Origin: Zetaproteobacteria bacterium CG1_02_53_45
GTDB lineage: Bacteria; Pseudomonadota; Zetaproteobacteria; Mariprofundales; Mariprofundaceae
Direction: 5' to 3'
Length of the DNA: 53,754 nt
Assembly: GCA_001871925.1 (NCBI GenBank)
Contig: MNWZ01000167.1
Span: 1 to 53,754, forward strand
Numbering within the stretch: position 1 is the first letter of the stretch; every line of letters starts with the position of its first letter. The position numbers were made by a program, and so were the translations under genes. The notes under the pieces are model-generated. The model did not search any database. It was not told the DNA's origin and saw only the letters and a program-made list of their open reading frames with translations. Of the stretch, positions 16,470-25,301 are shown piece after piece.

Positions 16470-18896
16470 TTACCTTTTCTCATCAAGATGGTCCAGTGAG
16501 TCACCCGGATGAACAGTGTAGTCATCATGCATATGAGCTGCAGAAGTACCCTGCATGCGCGCTTCCTCAGCCTGATAAAGCGCATCATCTTCCTCACGGG
16601 CAACCTTGTTGGCTCTGGACATACGATAGAGGTATACCACAACCATGGTCAGCAGGAACCACAACAGCACCATCAGCCAGAAACGATATTTACCCAACAC
16701 ATCGAACCAGTCTTCCACATCAGGGTAATAGACCTGTGCCAGCGATGGTTCCCGGCTGTTAAGGGTTTTAATAACACCCATGGAGTCGATAAAGGCTACA
16801 TCGTCTTCTGTCAGTTCAAGGCGTTCCATTACAGCGATATCGGATGCATCGGACGGGTTGACCCACAGACCGTATGCCGCCGGTGCTTTGACAATCTCTG
16901 CAACGGTGATACTGGTCAGTTCGCTGACATCAAAATAGGACGAGCCATTTGGTGAGAGAATTTTCACACGACCGCGATCAAAGCGTACAGGTGCCTGCAT
17001 ATCGTCAGCCAGGGCAAAGTTACCCACTGCCACAAACGGATTCGTCGGACTCAGCACATCACCTGCACCGGCAAACGTCAGTCTGGTGTGATCGATCAAC
17101 AGCGGGAAATCTGCCGAAAGTCTGGCCAGCAGATGCAGTGCACGTTCGGGATTCTGCAGGAATGACGTTTCAAGATAAGTATCAAAGCCCTGCGAGAAGT
17201 AGTTGGTCAGGTCCGAGAACTTGGTCGGTGCAGCATCATCATTCTTTTTCACCACCAGCGCACTGTCCGGCGTAATCTGGATGTAATCGTGAGGCATCAC
17301 GCCACGGCAGTCGCCCTGCTCCACATCATGCTGCACAACGATACGGATATCATTGTACTGCTTCTGATATTCAGACGGCAAATTGATGGTAAAATTCTTT
17401 ACCAGACCGCTATTTTCCAGTCGGGCTGACTTCACCATGACGTCATTCAGGAACACGTACATTTCAAAAGTCGGATCATTTTCCCAACGCACCGGCGCAA
17501 TAATATTCAGGCTCAGGAAGTCAGGTCTGGTTCCAACAGGCAAGGTGAATGGTGGAATCACCATCTGCCAGCTGGCTTCACGCGTAATGTATTTCACACC
17601 CGGCTCAAAACCGAGCTTGGACAATGGCAGAGAGTAATAGCCGGCGTCGCCCTGCTCGCCCAACAAACCGAGCTTGATGCGCAGATCATCCGGCCTGTAA
17701 ACACGGTAACCCTGGCCTGCACTGAGCAATTTCCATTCATTGCTCAGCAGATACATCGGCTGCACATCATAGGGGTCGGTAACAACGATCGCAGTGCGGT
17801 GCTGCAGATTAATCAATGCAAGGTTGCTGACATGATCCAGCGCCTTGCCCATATCGGCAACCAATCCATCTTCACCGATGCTCAGACGCTTCTGGTCAAT
17901 CATCCGTTCCAGTTCGGTTTTTGGTGCAACAACGATATCGCCCACTTCCGGCAGGCGTTTGATGGTAACTTCTTTGCCATCTTCAACCAGCAGCGCCATC
18001 AAACCAAGCGTAGAGGCGAACTGGCCCTGACTCAGATTGCCTTCGGAAATACTGATCGCAACATTCTGTGGCAGCATACGCCACGCATCACGAATAGAAC
18101 GTTCTACCGACTGGTAGGAAATCGTCAGTGATGATTCAGGCAACAGATGCAGGAACGCGCCACTGATGCGGTCATCAAAACAGCGGTCTTCTGTAACCAG
18201 CAGTGTGCTGCGGATTTCGACTTTTGCATTTTCACCATGAAATGCGGAGGCCGGCAACATCACATCCAGTTCATGCAAACCACCATCAGGAGATAGGCTT
18301 ACCTGCTTGTAAGGCTTGCCGTTGACAGTAACACGAAGGTTTGATTTTTCGTGCACATCAGGAGAAGCGCGATACAGCAGTCTGAATTTGCCGCCTGTGA
18401 TTCTGCTGTCCAGTGGTGAATCAAAGAAGAATGACTGGGCGTGCGTGCCTGCAGTTCCCTCAAACATGATGCCATTCTTGAATCCCTTATCGAGCAGGGA
18501 GACCTGTCTGGATGTTGTATTGATATCTGCCTCTTCCACGACGGCTTCGGATTTGACTGTCACTGCCTTGGCTGCAGAGGAAGACGTCTTTTGCACTGTG
18601 CTTTTGGCTCTCGGCTTATGAACTTGCGAGGCCTGAATCCAACCCTGGGCACCCGTACTTTTCACTGCTACAAAAACCCAGGAACCCTGTCTCTCCATCT
18701 CAACCATTTGATCGCCGCCACGCAGCCCAACGAGTTTCGAAGACGTTGAAGACGGACCGGCATATAACGACGCGTTTGAAGGCGTCACCTGCAAACGATC
18801 ACCAATTTCGGCCTGTGCAACTGAAACATCAAAAGCCATAATCAGTAACATTGCCATAAATATAGTTTTTATTTTTTTCAATAAGAATACATTCAT
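16470..18896 (-). CDS. sfz1: BcsB-like periplasmic synthase subunit with N-terminal SH3 domain (sfz1-like)
   Basis: This 808-residue protein has a signal peptide ending at SVAQA (about 29) and an SH3-type domain at about 30-92 (NASLYAGPSSTSSKLVG to GWIQASQV). After a Ser/Lys/Val-rich linker comes a BcsB-like region (about 140-720) with the jelly-roll-type segment SFFFDSPLDSRI...LRVTVNGKP and the CFDDRISGAFLHLLP segment. One C-terminal transmembrane helix (about 739-759) anchors it next to the synthase, as in BcsB, and a charged cytoplasmic tail of about 50 residues follows. BcsB guides the nascent glycan through the periplasm. The extra SH3 domain is not usual in BcsB and suggests peptidoglycan contact. 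It is the first gene of the operon, with a promoter about 60 bases upstream. Confidence 0.86.
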   Translation of the reverse strand: MNVFLLKKIKTIFMAMLLIMAFDVSVAQAEIGDRLQVTPSNASLYAGPSSTSSKLVGLRGGDQMVEMERQGSWVFVAVKSTGAQGWIQASQVHKPRAKSTVQKTSSSAAKAVTVKSEAVVEEADINTTSRQVSLLDKGFKNGIMFEGTAGTHAQSFFFDSPLDSRITGGKFRLLYRASPDVHEKSNLRVTVNGKPYKQVSLSPDGGLHELDVMLPASAFHGENAKVEIRSTLLVTEDRCFDDRISGAFLHLLPESSLTISYQSVERSIRDAWRMLPQNVAISISEGNLSQGQFASTLGLMALLVEDGKEVTIKRLPEVGDIVVAPKTELERMIDQKRLSIGEDGLVADMGKALDHVSNLALINLQHRTAIVVTDPYDVQPMYLLSNEWKLLSAGQGYRVYRPDDLRIKLGLLGEQGDAGYYSLPLSKLGFEPGVKYITREASWQMVIPPFTLPVGTRPDFLSLNIIAPVRWENDPTFEMYVFLNDVMVKSARLENSGLVKNFTINLPSEYQKQYNDIRIVVQHDVEQGDCRGVMPHDYIQITPDSALVVKKNDDAAPTKFSDLTNYFSQGFDTYLETSFLQNPERALHLLARLSADFPLLIDHTRLTFAGAGDVLSPTNPFVAVGNFALADDMQAPVRFDRGRVKILSPNGSSYFDVSELTSITVAEIVKAPAAYGLWVNPSDASDIAVMERLELTEDDVAFIDSMGVIKTLNSREPSLAQVYYPDVEDWFDVLGKYRFWLMVLLWFLLTMVVVYLYRMSRANKVAREEDDALYQAEEARMQGTSAAHMHDDYTVHPGDSLDHLDEKR

Positions 18897-18958
18897 CTAA
18901 ACCACCCCAGTTCCTTCCCAGTCACAGTGAAACAAAAAGACACAGCCGCACATTATCT

Positions 18959-18964
18959 ATTATA
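18959..18964 (-). promoter_or_regulatory. -10 element of the sfz-like operon promoter
   Basis: A perfect TATAAT lies on the minus strand about 63 bases upstream of the BcsB-like start, in an A/T-rich stretch. No good TTGACA-like -35 box is found at 16-18 bases. The nearest TGTGACA-type sequence is about 20 bases upstream and belongs to the inverted repeat listed next, so the promoter may need an activator. The implied start of transcription is near 18952. Confidence 0.55.
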
Positions 18965-18983
18965 TCAAATAAATCAATCTCGC

Positions 18984-19017
18984 CGTGTCACACGATTGTC
19001 ATACTGTCAGTGACACG
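18984..19017. promoter_or_regulatory. inverted repeat CGTGTCAC-N18-GTGACACG, candidate operator
   Basis: Two perfect 8-bp arms (18984-18991 and 19010-19017) are separated by 18 bases. Half-site spacing centre to centre is 26 bases, between two and three helical turns. Further TGTCA copies occur in the spacer (18997, 19005) and near 19047. The repeat sits where an activator or repressor of the sfz-like promoter would bind, overlapping and upstream of the expected -35 position. The binding protein is unknown. Confidence 0.5.
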
Positions 19018-19560
19018 AATCAAATAATCTTCAACAATATGTGATTGTGTCAGCGTAAATATTCAAATACAGCAAATGAGCGCCATACAGTCAAAAGGCC
19101 TTCATACGCACTCATTACACGCATCAGACTGCACTCCTGAGCAATTGATAGCTTGCATATCCCAAGCAGTACCAGAAAATTATTTAAATTCAATGGGTGT
19201 AAATCAATCATGTCACATACGACAGCCCGAGCATCCCGTCCCGGTTCATCCCGGAGCGTCTGGCTTAAAAAAACTCAAGCCGGAACGTTTGCGGCAACTC
19301 ATTAACGGAAATGAAGTATTGCCAGAGAGATGGACACAGCAACGCTGAGATGGAACGGGGCGACTCAATGCGAAATTGAAGCTTGTGGAAGATGGTCGCC
19401 GCATTTGCATGCAGCGGTAGCGCAGGACTTCCTTCTTCCAGATGGGGCTTTGTGCAGGAGCGTGCTCGATATTTTGGTGTAAACCGTCAGAAGTATTAAC
19501 AGGGTCACAAACCAATAAGGAACTGGACAACAGCAGAAGAGTCTACATTACGCCCGCTTG
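19018..19560. other. gene-poor region upstream of the sfz-like operon and tRNA-Asn
   Basis: About 540 bases hold no gene I can defend. A plus-strand frame of 90 codons (19076-19348, ending LKPERLRQLINGNEVLPERW) and a minus-strand frame of 94 codons (19246-19530) overlap each other. Neither resembles a known family, and codon use looks random for both. The region could be leader DNA, a decayed gene, or hold a small RNA. Confidence 0.4.
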
Positions 19561-19565
19561 AGCTA

Positions 19566-19608
19566 TAAAAAAGAAAAGGCGGACACTCTTTGAGTATCCG
19601 CCTTTTTC
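19566..19608 (-). terminator. intrinsic terminator of tRNA-Asn
   Basis: A perfect-looking stem of GGCGG with the remainder paired (GGCGGATACTC / GAGTGTCCGCC, one G-U type position) and an AAAG loop lies at 19578-19602. It is flanked by A- and T-runs on both sides (CCTTTTCTTTTTT on the minus strand). It sits 13 bases past the tRNA 3' end. The symmetrical flanks mean it could also stop plus-strand transcription. Confidence 0.85.
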
Positions 19609-19614
19609 TCTGTA

Positions 19615-19690
19615 TGGCTCCCTGAGCAGGACTCGAACCTGCGACATATGGATTAACAGTCCACCGTTCTACCAACTGAACTATCAGGGA
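19615..19690 (-). tRNA. tRNA-Asn (anticodon GTT)
   Basis: The 76-base gene folds as a standard cloverleaf. The acceptor arms TCCCTGA and TCAGGGA pair over 7 bp, the D arm contains AGTTCAGTTGGTAGAAC, the anticodon loop is CTGTTAA with GTT (asparagine), and the T arm contains GGTTCGAGTCC. The discriminator base G and a genomically encoded CCA end follow. It stands alone, with a terminator just downstream, and lies between the divergently oriented sfz-like operon and the kinase gene. Confidence 0.97.
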
Positions 19691-19896
19691 ATAAGCGCGG
19701 CGAACCGTACGGAGCAGACCTACCCATGTCAATATGTCTAAAGGCATTTTTTTTTATTGTTCACTATATAAAAAAGCACCTTCGTCCACAGGCAAGAGTA
19801 AATTCACTGCGAGCTATTGCGCCAAAAGCACAATATTGCCAATATGCCTGACTATCTGAACACAGGTATGATCATCACCGCGAAGGAGATTATCCA

Positions 19897-22272
19897 TTGA
19901 AGTATGGCGCTATCTGGAAATCAGACTGGTTTATCGGCGCCATCATTTCCTTCCTGTTCATTGCTGCGTATGCCAGTGATTTTTCCCTGCTCAGAAAAGT
20001 GGAGTTCGCTTTCTATGATCTGGCCATTCAGGCCAACGACCATCCGTCCCGTGGCGACATCGCACTACTGAACTTTGACAGCGCCGGTAAAGACCAGCCA
20101 GAACTGCAGAACCTCATTGCAAAAAGTATTCATAAACTTTCCGATGCAGGTGCCCGTTTTATTGCTGTCGACATACTGTTCAGTGAACCGGCTCAGGCTG
20201 GTTCGAATCATCTCAACAAGCTGACTGAGGCAGTCCGGCATTCAGGCAACACATTGATGCCCATATTTTTCGAGCCGGGCGACATTAGCGGCAGCGCTCT
20301 GCCCGACTACGTCAAAGCTGCTGCGATCAAACACATCAACAGCGTGGATACCAACAGCTCAGCTGTATCTGCTGCAAGTCTGACCTACCCCTATCGTGAA
20401 CTGATGAGTGCTGCTGCAGGCCTCGGCCATATGAGCATCAGCAGTGATGGCGATGGTATATTCAGAAGTGAACCACTCATCTTTGCCTATGGCGGCCAAT
20501 ATTTTCCATCCATGGCGCTGGCTTTGGCCGCCAAAGTCCGGAACATCCCTTTAGACGACCTGAGGGTTAATCTGGGGCTGGATATTGAACTGGGGGCAAG
20601 CAATATCATGACTGACCCGCAGGGCAGAATATTGTCTTCCTTCTATAGTGCATTTCCCACCTACTCACTCCAGGATCTGCTCAGCGGAAAAGTCCCGGAC
20701 CAACTGTTTAACAACAAGATTGTGCTGATCAGCTCCAATAGCCAGGCCAACCATTCATTTTCCACGCCTATGGCAAGCGGAGTGTCACGCAGCCTGCTGT
20801 GCGCCGATGTACTGGAAAGCATACTCAGCGAACAGTTCGTCAAACGCCCGGGATGGACACTTACCGCCGAGCTTGCCCTGTTGCTACTGATCGCCTGTTA
20901 TCTGACCTTCCTGTTACCCGGAACAGCCACAAAACCAGCCGCGCTCATGTCACTGGCACTATTCATCCTGATCATGGCCAGCGCCTTCATCCTGCTGACC
21001 AGTCAACTACTATGGATTCAGGTCGTCAGCTCCGCACTGTTACTGCTCATCGGCCACGCGGCTTTTGCCTTAAAGCAGTATCTGTGCATCAATGAACATG
21101 CGCAGAGTTTTGTTTCCAACCCGGATGAAACCAATAAAATGCTCGGCCTCTCATTCCAGAGCCAGAACATGCTGGAAAAGGCCTTTGAAAAATTCCTCAT
21201 CTGTCCGCTTGATGATGATATGCTCTCCATACTCTATAATCTTGCCCTGGCCTTTGAACGTAAACGCCAATATGCGGAAGCCGTCAATGTGTATCAGCAC
21301 ATGGCCAAACACGACAGTGCTTATAAAGATATCCAGATGCGCATGATCAGCGCCAATAACAGTAAAGACACGGTTTCCAGCGGCGACTCCAGCATCGGAC
21401 TGTCCACCATTCTGCGCAGCGGCGACACCATTCCGACACTGGGTCGTTATGAAATCATCTCCGAACTGGGTAAAGGTGCGATGGGCACGGTTTATCTGGG
21501 CAGGGATCCGAAAATCAATCGTCAGGTTGCGATCAAAACCATGGCATTGTCGCAGGAGTTTGAGGCCACCGAACTCGAAGAGGTCAAAGAGCGCTTTTTC
21601 CACGAAGCTGAAATTGCCGGCATGCTCAATCACCCCAACATCGTCACCATCTTCGATGCCGGTGACGAGCATGATCTGGCCTATATCACCATGGAATATC
21701 TCAATGGCATTGATCTGGTGCCCTATACCAAGAAAGGAAAGCTGTTGCCACTGATCACTGTCCTTAAAATAGCCGCCAAGGTGGCCGAGGCCCTGCAGTA
21801 TGCCCATGACCACGGCGTCATTCACCGCGACATCAAACCTGCGAACATCATGATTCTGAAAAACAAGACGGTAAAGGTGACCGACTTCGGTATCGCACAC
21901 ATCAATGATTCAAGTAAAACCAAAGCCGGTGTTGTACTGGGTACACCCTCGTATATGTCTCCCGAACAACTCTCAGGCAAAACCCTCGATGGCCGCTCCG
22001 ATCTGTTCTCCTTCGGTGTCATGCTCTACGAACTGGCCAGCGGCGAGCGTCCGTTCCGTGGCGAATCCATTGCTAAACTGATGTATAAAATCGCCAAAGA
22101 GCCGCATATCAGCGCCATGAAACATAATCCGGAACTGCCCGTTTCGGTCTCCATACTGATTGACCAGTTGTTGGCCAAAAAGGTGGATCTGCGCATCGCA
22201 ACGGCCAATGAGGCACTGGCACGCATTCAGCAGTGCCTGCGTGAGCTCGGCAAGCAGGAGATCGGCCAATGA
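19897..22272 (+). CDS. CHASE2-domain serine/threonine protein kinase
   Basis: This 791-residue membrane kinase starts at TTG 19897, supported by AAGGAG eight bases upstream. A first membrane helix (about 11-28) is followed by an extracytoplasmic CHASE2 sensor (about 35-300, containing FYDLAIQANDHP and FIAVDILFSEP). Three more helices (about 315-390) and a short TPR-like segment (about 415-480) lead to a Hanks-type kinase domain (about 515-780). The kinase is complete: GKGAMGTVYLG loop, VAIK lysine, HRDIKPANI (about 643), DFG (about 662) and MSPEQ activation segment. Its stop overlaps the start of a PP2C phosphatase gene by four bases, so the two form a coupled signalling pair. The stimulus and substrates are unknown. 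Confidence 0.92.
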   Translation: MKYGAIWKSDWFIGAIISFLFIAAYASDFSLLRKVEFAFYDLAIQANDHPSRGDIALLNFDSAGKDQPELQNLIAKSIHKLSDAGARFIAVDILFSEPAQAGSNHLNKLTEAVRHSGNTLMPIFFEPGDISGSALPDYVKAAAIKHINSVDTNSSAVSAASLTYPYRELMSAAAGLGHMSISSDGDGIFRSEPLIFAYGGQYFPSMALALAAKVRNIPLDDLRVNLGLDIELGASNIMTDPQGRILSSFYSAFPTYSLQDLLSGKVPDQLFNNKIVLISSNSQANHSFSTPMASGVSRSLLCADVLESILSEQFVKRPGWTLTAELALLLLIACYLTFLLPGTATKPAALMSLALFILIMASAFILLTSQLLWIQVVSSALLLLIGHAAFALKQYLCINEHAQSFVSNPDETNKMLGLSFQSQNMLEKAFEKFLICPLDDDMLSILYNLALAFERKRQYAEAVNVYQHMAKHDSAYKDIQMRMISANNSKDTVSSGDSSIGLSTILRSGDTIPTLGRYEIISELGKGAMGTVYLGRDPKINRQVAIKTMALSQEFEATELEEVKERFFHEAEIAGMLNHPNIVTIFDAGDEHDLAYITMEYLNGIDLVPYTKKGKLLPLITVLKIAAKVAEALQYAHDHGVIHRDIKPANIMILKNKTVKVTDFGIAHINDSSKTKAGVVLGTPSYMSPEQLSGKTLDGRSDLFSFGVMLYELASGERPFRGESIAKLMYKIAKEPHISAMKHNPELPVSVSILIDQLLAKKVDLRIATANEALARIQQCLRELGKQEIGQ

Positions 22273-23075
22273 AACAGCTTGAAATGTATGCCATGACCGA
22301 TGTCGGCAAACGGCGCCAGCACAATGAAGATTACGTCGGCATCTCCGCAGCTCATGGCGTAGCTGTGCTGGCTGATGGCATGGGCGGCTACAATGCCGGT
22401 GAAGTGGCCAGCCGCATGGCAGTTGAAATTATCACTGCGGCCATACAGGAAAAAATTCTGCAAATGCCCACCGCCCTGCTCAATGAACACACCGGTTTCA
22501 CCGAAGAGTCCGTTCTGGTACGCAATGCCATTTTACTAGCCAACAACTCAATTTTCCGCGCCTCCAGCACAAAAGCCGGATGTGCTGGCATGGGCACGAC
22601 TGTGCTGGTGGCGGCCTTTTACGGCGACCGCATTACTGCAGCACATGTCGGCGACTCACGCATGTACCGACTGCGTGACAATATACTCTCCCATGTCACC
22701 GAAGATCACTCACTGATCCATGAGCAGGTTCGCCGCGGTCTGGTCACGGCCGCCAATGCCCGCAATTCAAGCATCAAAAATCTGGTCACGCGCGCTCTGG
22801 GCGTGGACGCAGGCGTGGAAGCCGACATTGTCGAAGACATGGTTTTTGAAGGCGATCTCTACCTGATGTGTTCTGATGGTCTGACCGATGTGGTTTCCGA
22901 TGAAATCATTCACAGCACACTATCGCATCACCACAATAATCTGCCCGCGACAGCCAGTCGCCTGATTGAGCTGGCCAATGAAGCCGGCGGACCCGACAAC
23001 ATCTCGGTTATTCTGATAAAAGCGCCGACAACAACACCAAAAAAAGGTATTTTTTCGCGGCTGTTTAGAAAGTAA
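22269..23075 (+). CDS. PP2C-family Ser/Thr protein phosphatase (Stp/PrpC type)
   Basis: This cytoplasmic phosphatase of 268 residues has the metal-coordinating motifs of the PPM family in order: DVGKRRQHNEDYVG, VLADGMGGYNAGEVAS, HVGDSRMYRLRD, SDGLTDVV and GGPDNISVIL. Length is normal for the single-domain bacterial enzymes. It starts at ATG 22269, overlapping the kinase stop (ATGA), and almost certainly dephosphorylates the kinase and its targets. An imperfect stem (GAAAG-TAACT / AGTTA-CTTTC) covers the stop codon. Confidence 0.95.
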   Translation: MKQLEMYAMTDVGKRRQHNEDYVGISAAHGVAVLADGMGGYNAGEVASRMAVEIITAAIQEKILQMPTALLNEHTGFTEESVLVRNAILLANNSIFRASSTKAGCAGMGTTVLVAAFYGDRITAAHVGDSRMYRLRDNILSHVTEDHSLIHEQVRRGLVTAANARNSSIKNLVTRALGVDAGVEADIVEDMVFEGDLYLMCSDGLTDVVSDEIIHSTLSHHHNNLPATASRLIELANEAGGPDNISVILIKAPTTTPKKGIFSRLFRK

Positions 23076-23406
23076 CTGAGTTACTCTTTCCTGTTCGACT
23101 TGCTCAGCCATCGAACTTCTATCTGGTCCCACCCCAAACTTGCCCGCAAGAGAACCTGTTCACAGGCATATCCCCATCGGATTTAACCTCGCGGCAGTTT
23201 GATTTATTCAAATTCCTGGTCTATAAACAATCAGTTCAGTTTTACTTCGCCGGCTAATTATTTTCTTTATTAGCTGCAAGCGGCCTGGAGCAGGCATACA
23301 ACTGAACAACGGTAATCACTCCTGACTTCCGTTCCGGCAAGCAATGATGCGCCATATCAATGTATGAAATCAATTTTGCTAACCAGAATCCATCAGGAGT
23401 TTTTTT
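23076..23406. other. 331-base intergenic region after the phosphatase
   Basis: I see no gene here. A frame of 96 codons on the minus strand (23254-23544) crosses into the lipoprotein gene and shows no family resemblance. The last 200 bases are A/T-rich and could hold a promoter for the lipoprotein gene, whose ribosome binding site (CAGGAG) begins at about 23394. No confident -35/-10 pair was found. Confidence 0.4.
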
Positions 23407-24009
23407 GTGAAACATCTTAACAATCTCGCCATAACAGCTGCAGTGCTTCTGGCATTTGTGCTTGCAGGGTGCGCTTCCGCCAGGCATGCCCCGCCACCTG
23501 CAGAAGACCCTGTTCATAACAAGCTTAACGTCACAGTAAACCACTCTTATGATGTAGCCTGGAAAACCTTGATTGAATATGTCCGTTCATCATTTTTCGT
23601 CATCGACAATTTTGACAAGTCAGCCGGAGTCATCACCCTCTCCTTTGGTGGTTCGCATACAGCCGAATACATCGACTGTGGCCCGTTCACAACACGTTCA
23701 AAGGAAGTTAAGTATTCCGGCCCCTACAGCAGTTTCCTGGAGCAATATGCCGGCGCAAAATTACAGGGAAAGCTGAATATTTTTGTAACCGAGCTAGGGC
23801 CAAAGCAAACGAGGGTTAAAGTGAATGCCCAATATACATTCAAAGCACCGCTCACAAAACCTGCAGAATGGGCCTTTGAATCCGGCTTTTATGCAACGGT
23901 GGCGCTCACTCAGGAACATAAAGCAGCTGGCGGCCCACAGACCAGAACCTGTCAACCGACCTACAAAGCGGAAAATGCCGTCATACAGGCCATAAAACCG
24001 CTGTTTTAA
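23407..24009 (+). CDS. outer-membrane lipoprotein of unknown function
   Basis: The 200-residue product starts at GTG 23407 with CAGGAG upstream. A lipoprotein signal ends at VLAGC (Cys22), followed by ASARH, which has no Asp at +2, so outer-membrane sorting is expected. The mature domain begins with a segment (YDVAWKTLIEYVRSS..VIDNFDKSAGVITLSF) that resembles the BamC-like fold seen in several envelope lipoproteins: a helix packed on a sheet, with the phrase 'W..l...l....f.i...d...g.i.'. That similarity is by eye. It is convergent with dgt and separated from the phosphatase by 331 bases, so a link to the kinase pair is unproven. Confidence 0.7.
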   Translation: MKHLNNLAITAAVLLAFVLAGCASARHAPPPAEDPVHNKLNVTVNHSYDVAWKTLIEYVRSSFFVIDNFDKSAGVITLSFGGSHTAEYIDCGPFTTRSKEVKYSGPYSSFLEQYAGAKLQGKLNIFVTELGPKQTRVKVNAQYTFKAPLTKPAEWAFESGFYATVALTQEHKAAGGPQTRTCQPTYKAENAVIQAIKPLF

Positions 24010-24128
24010 GAGATGGTTTACAGTACAACATCAAACTCGGGATGAATAATCCGAATATTTAAAGCATCACGTCCCAGAAAAAGCCTTATGTTCGACTGGC
24101 GTGTGCCGGTTGCCGCCCGATGCAGAAA

Positions 24129-25301
24129 CTATGGACGGACGTGGACGTTGAACAGGCGTTCGTGTTCTTCCAGTGCATAACGGTCGGTCATACCTGCGAT
24201 ATAGTCGGCAATAATTCTAGCCTGACGATTTTCGCTTAAACCTCCGCCAGCTCTTGCCTGACTCATCTCCAGCTGCTGGTTTTCCGGCAACATGGAGGGC
24301 GTCTGCATATACACATTGAAGATTTCGCGGATCACCCGTTCCGCCTTGTTGGCCATGCGGGCCACGCGGTGGTGGCGATACATGTTTTTAAACAGGAATT
24401 TCTTCATCTCACCGTTCATGATGCGAACCTGTCTGGAAAACCCAACCAATGGTGACGGGGCCGCACGCACATCAGCGAAACTGTTGATCGACATCTCATT
24501 AATGCGGCGATTGGTTTCCTCAATCACATCCACGATAAGGTCATTGATCATGTGGCGAACCGTTTCATTTACCTTCAAACGCTCGGACACATCGGGAAAT
24601 TCAGCTTCCACTTTTGCATAGTTACTGCCGAACAGCTCCAGACCTTTGAGCTCTTCCACAGAGAGCATACCGGCGCGATAGCCATCATCGATATCGTGAT
24701 TGTTATAGGCAATTTCATCGGCAAGATTGCCGATCTGCGCTTCCAGCGCCGGTTGTTCATGCAGATGGAAGTGCGCCATATCCACGTTCTTCGGCGTATC
24801 GTATGCCGAATGATGTTTAACTATTCCTTCGCGGGTTTCGTAACTGAGATTCAGGCCGTGAAATGCGGCATATTTATGCTCCAGCTCCTCCACAATGCGC
24901 AACGACTGGCGATTATGCTCGAATCCGCCATACGGCTTCATCACATCATCGAGCGCATCCTGCCCCGAATGGCCGAAAGGCGTATGACCCAGATCATGTG
25001 CCAGCGCCACGGCTTCGGCCAGATCCTCATGCAGACGCATCGAGCGGCAGATTGAGCGGGCAATCTGCGCCACTTCAATCGAATGGGTCAGGCGTGTGCG
25101 ATAGTGATCCCCTTCATGATTAACGAACACCTGGGTTTTGTACTCCAGCCTGCGAAAGGCGGTGGAGTGGATGATACGGTCGCGGTCGCGTTGAAACGGG
25201 TTGCGATGCAGCGATTCAGGTTCCGCATAAACACGGCCGCGCGAATTATCCGAGCGACAGGCAAAGGGCGCCAGTATGGATTCGTAGGCATATTGACCCA
25301 T
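24129..25301 (-). CDS. dgt: dGTPase-like HD-domain triphosphohydrolase
   Basis: The 390-residue enzyme hydrolyses dGTP (or other dNTPs) to the nucleoside and triphosphate. The start MGQYAYESILAPFACRS at 25301 is preferred: the frame is open further upstream, but that part is the antisense of pyrF and has a Cys/Ser/Arg-rich random look. Family motifs include PFQRDRDRIIHSTAFRRLEYKTQVF split over two regions, TRLTHSIEVAQIARS, ALAHDLGHTPFGHSG (the HD metal site) and EIAYNNHDIDDG. Its ATG shares one base with the pyrF stop (TGATG), showing translational coupling. It is the last gene of the supra-operon. Confidence 0.93.
   Translation of the reverse strand: MGQYAYESILAPFACRSDNSRGRVYAEPESLHRNPFQRDRDRIIHSTAFRRLEYKTQVFVNHEGDHYRTRLTHSIEVAQIARSICRSMRLHEDLAEAVALAHDLGHTPFGHSGQDALDDVMKPYGGFEHNRQSLRIVEELEHKYAAFHGLNLSYETREGIVKHHSAYDTPKNVDMAHFHLHEQPALEAQIGNLADEIAYNNHDIDDGYRAGMLSVEELKGLELFGSNYAKVEAEFPDVSERLKVNETVRHMINDLIVDVIEETNRRINEMSINSFADVRAAPSPLVGFSRQVRIMNGEMKKFLFKNMYRHHRVARMANKAERVIREIFNVYMQTPSMLPENQQLEMSQARAGGGLSENRQARIIADYIAGMTDRYALEEHERLFNVHVRP

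Noticed and set aside
6495-18896. Classical cellulose (bcs) operon
   Set aside because: BcsA/B-like subunits are present, but BcsC, the GH8 BcsZ and the PilZ domain are absent, and the extra genes do not belong to any bcs type I know.
19076-19348. 90-codon plus-strand frame upstream of tRNA-Asn
   Set aside because: No family resemblance, no ribosome binding site of note, and it is overlapped by an equally long frame on the other strand.
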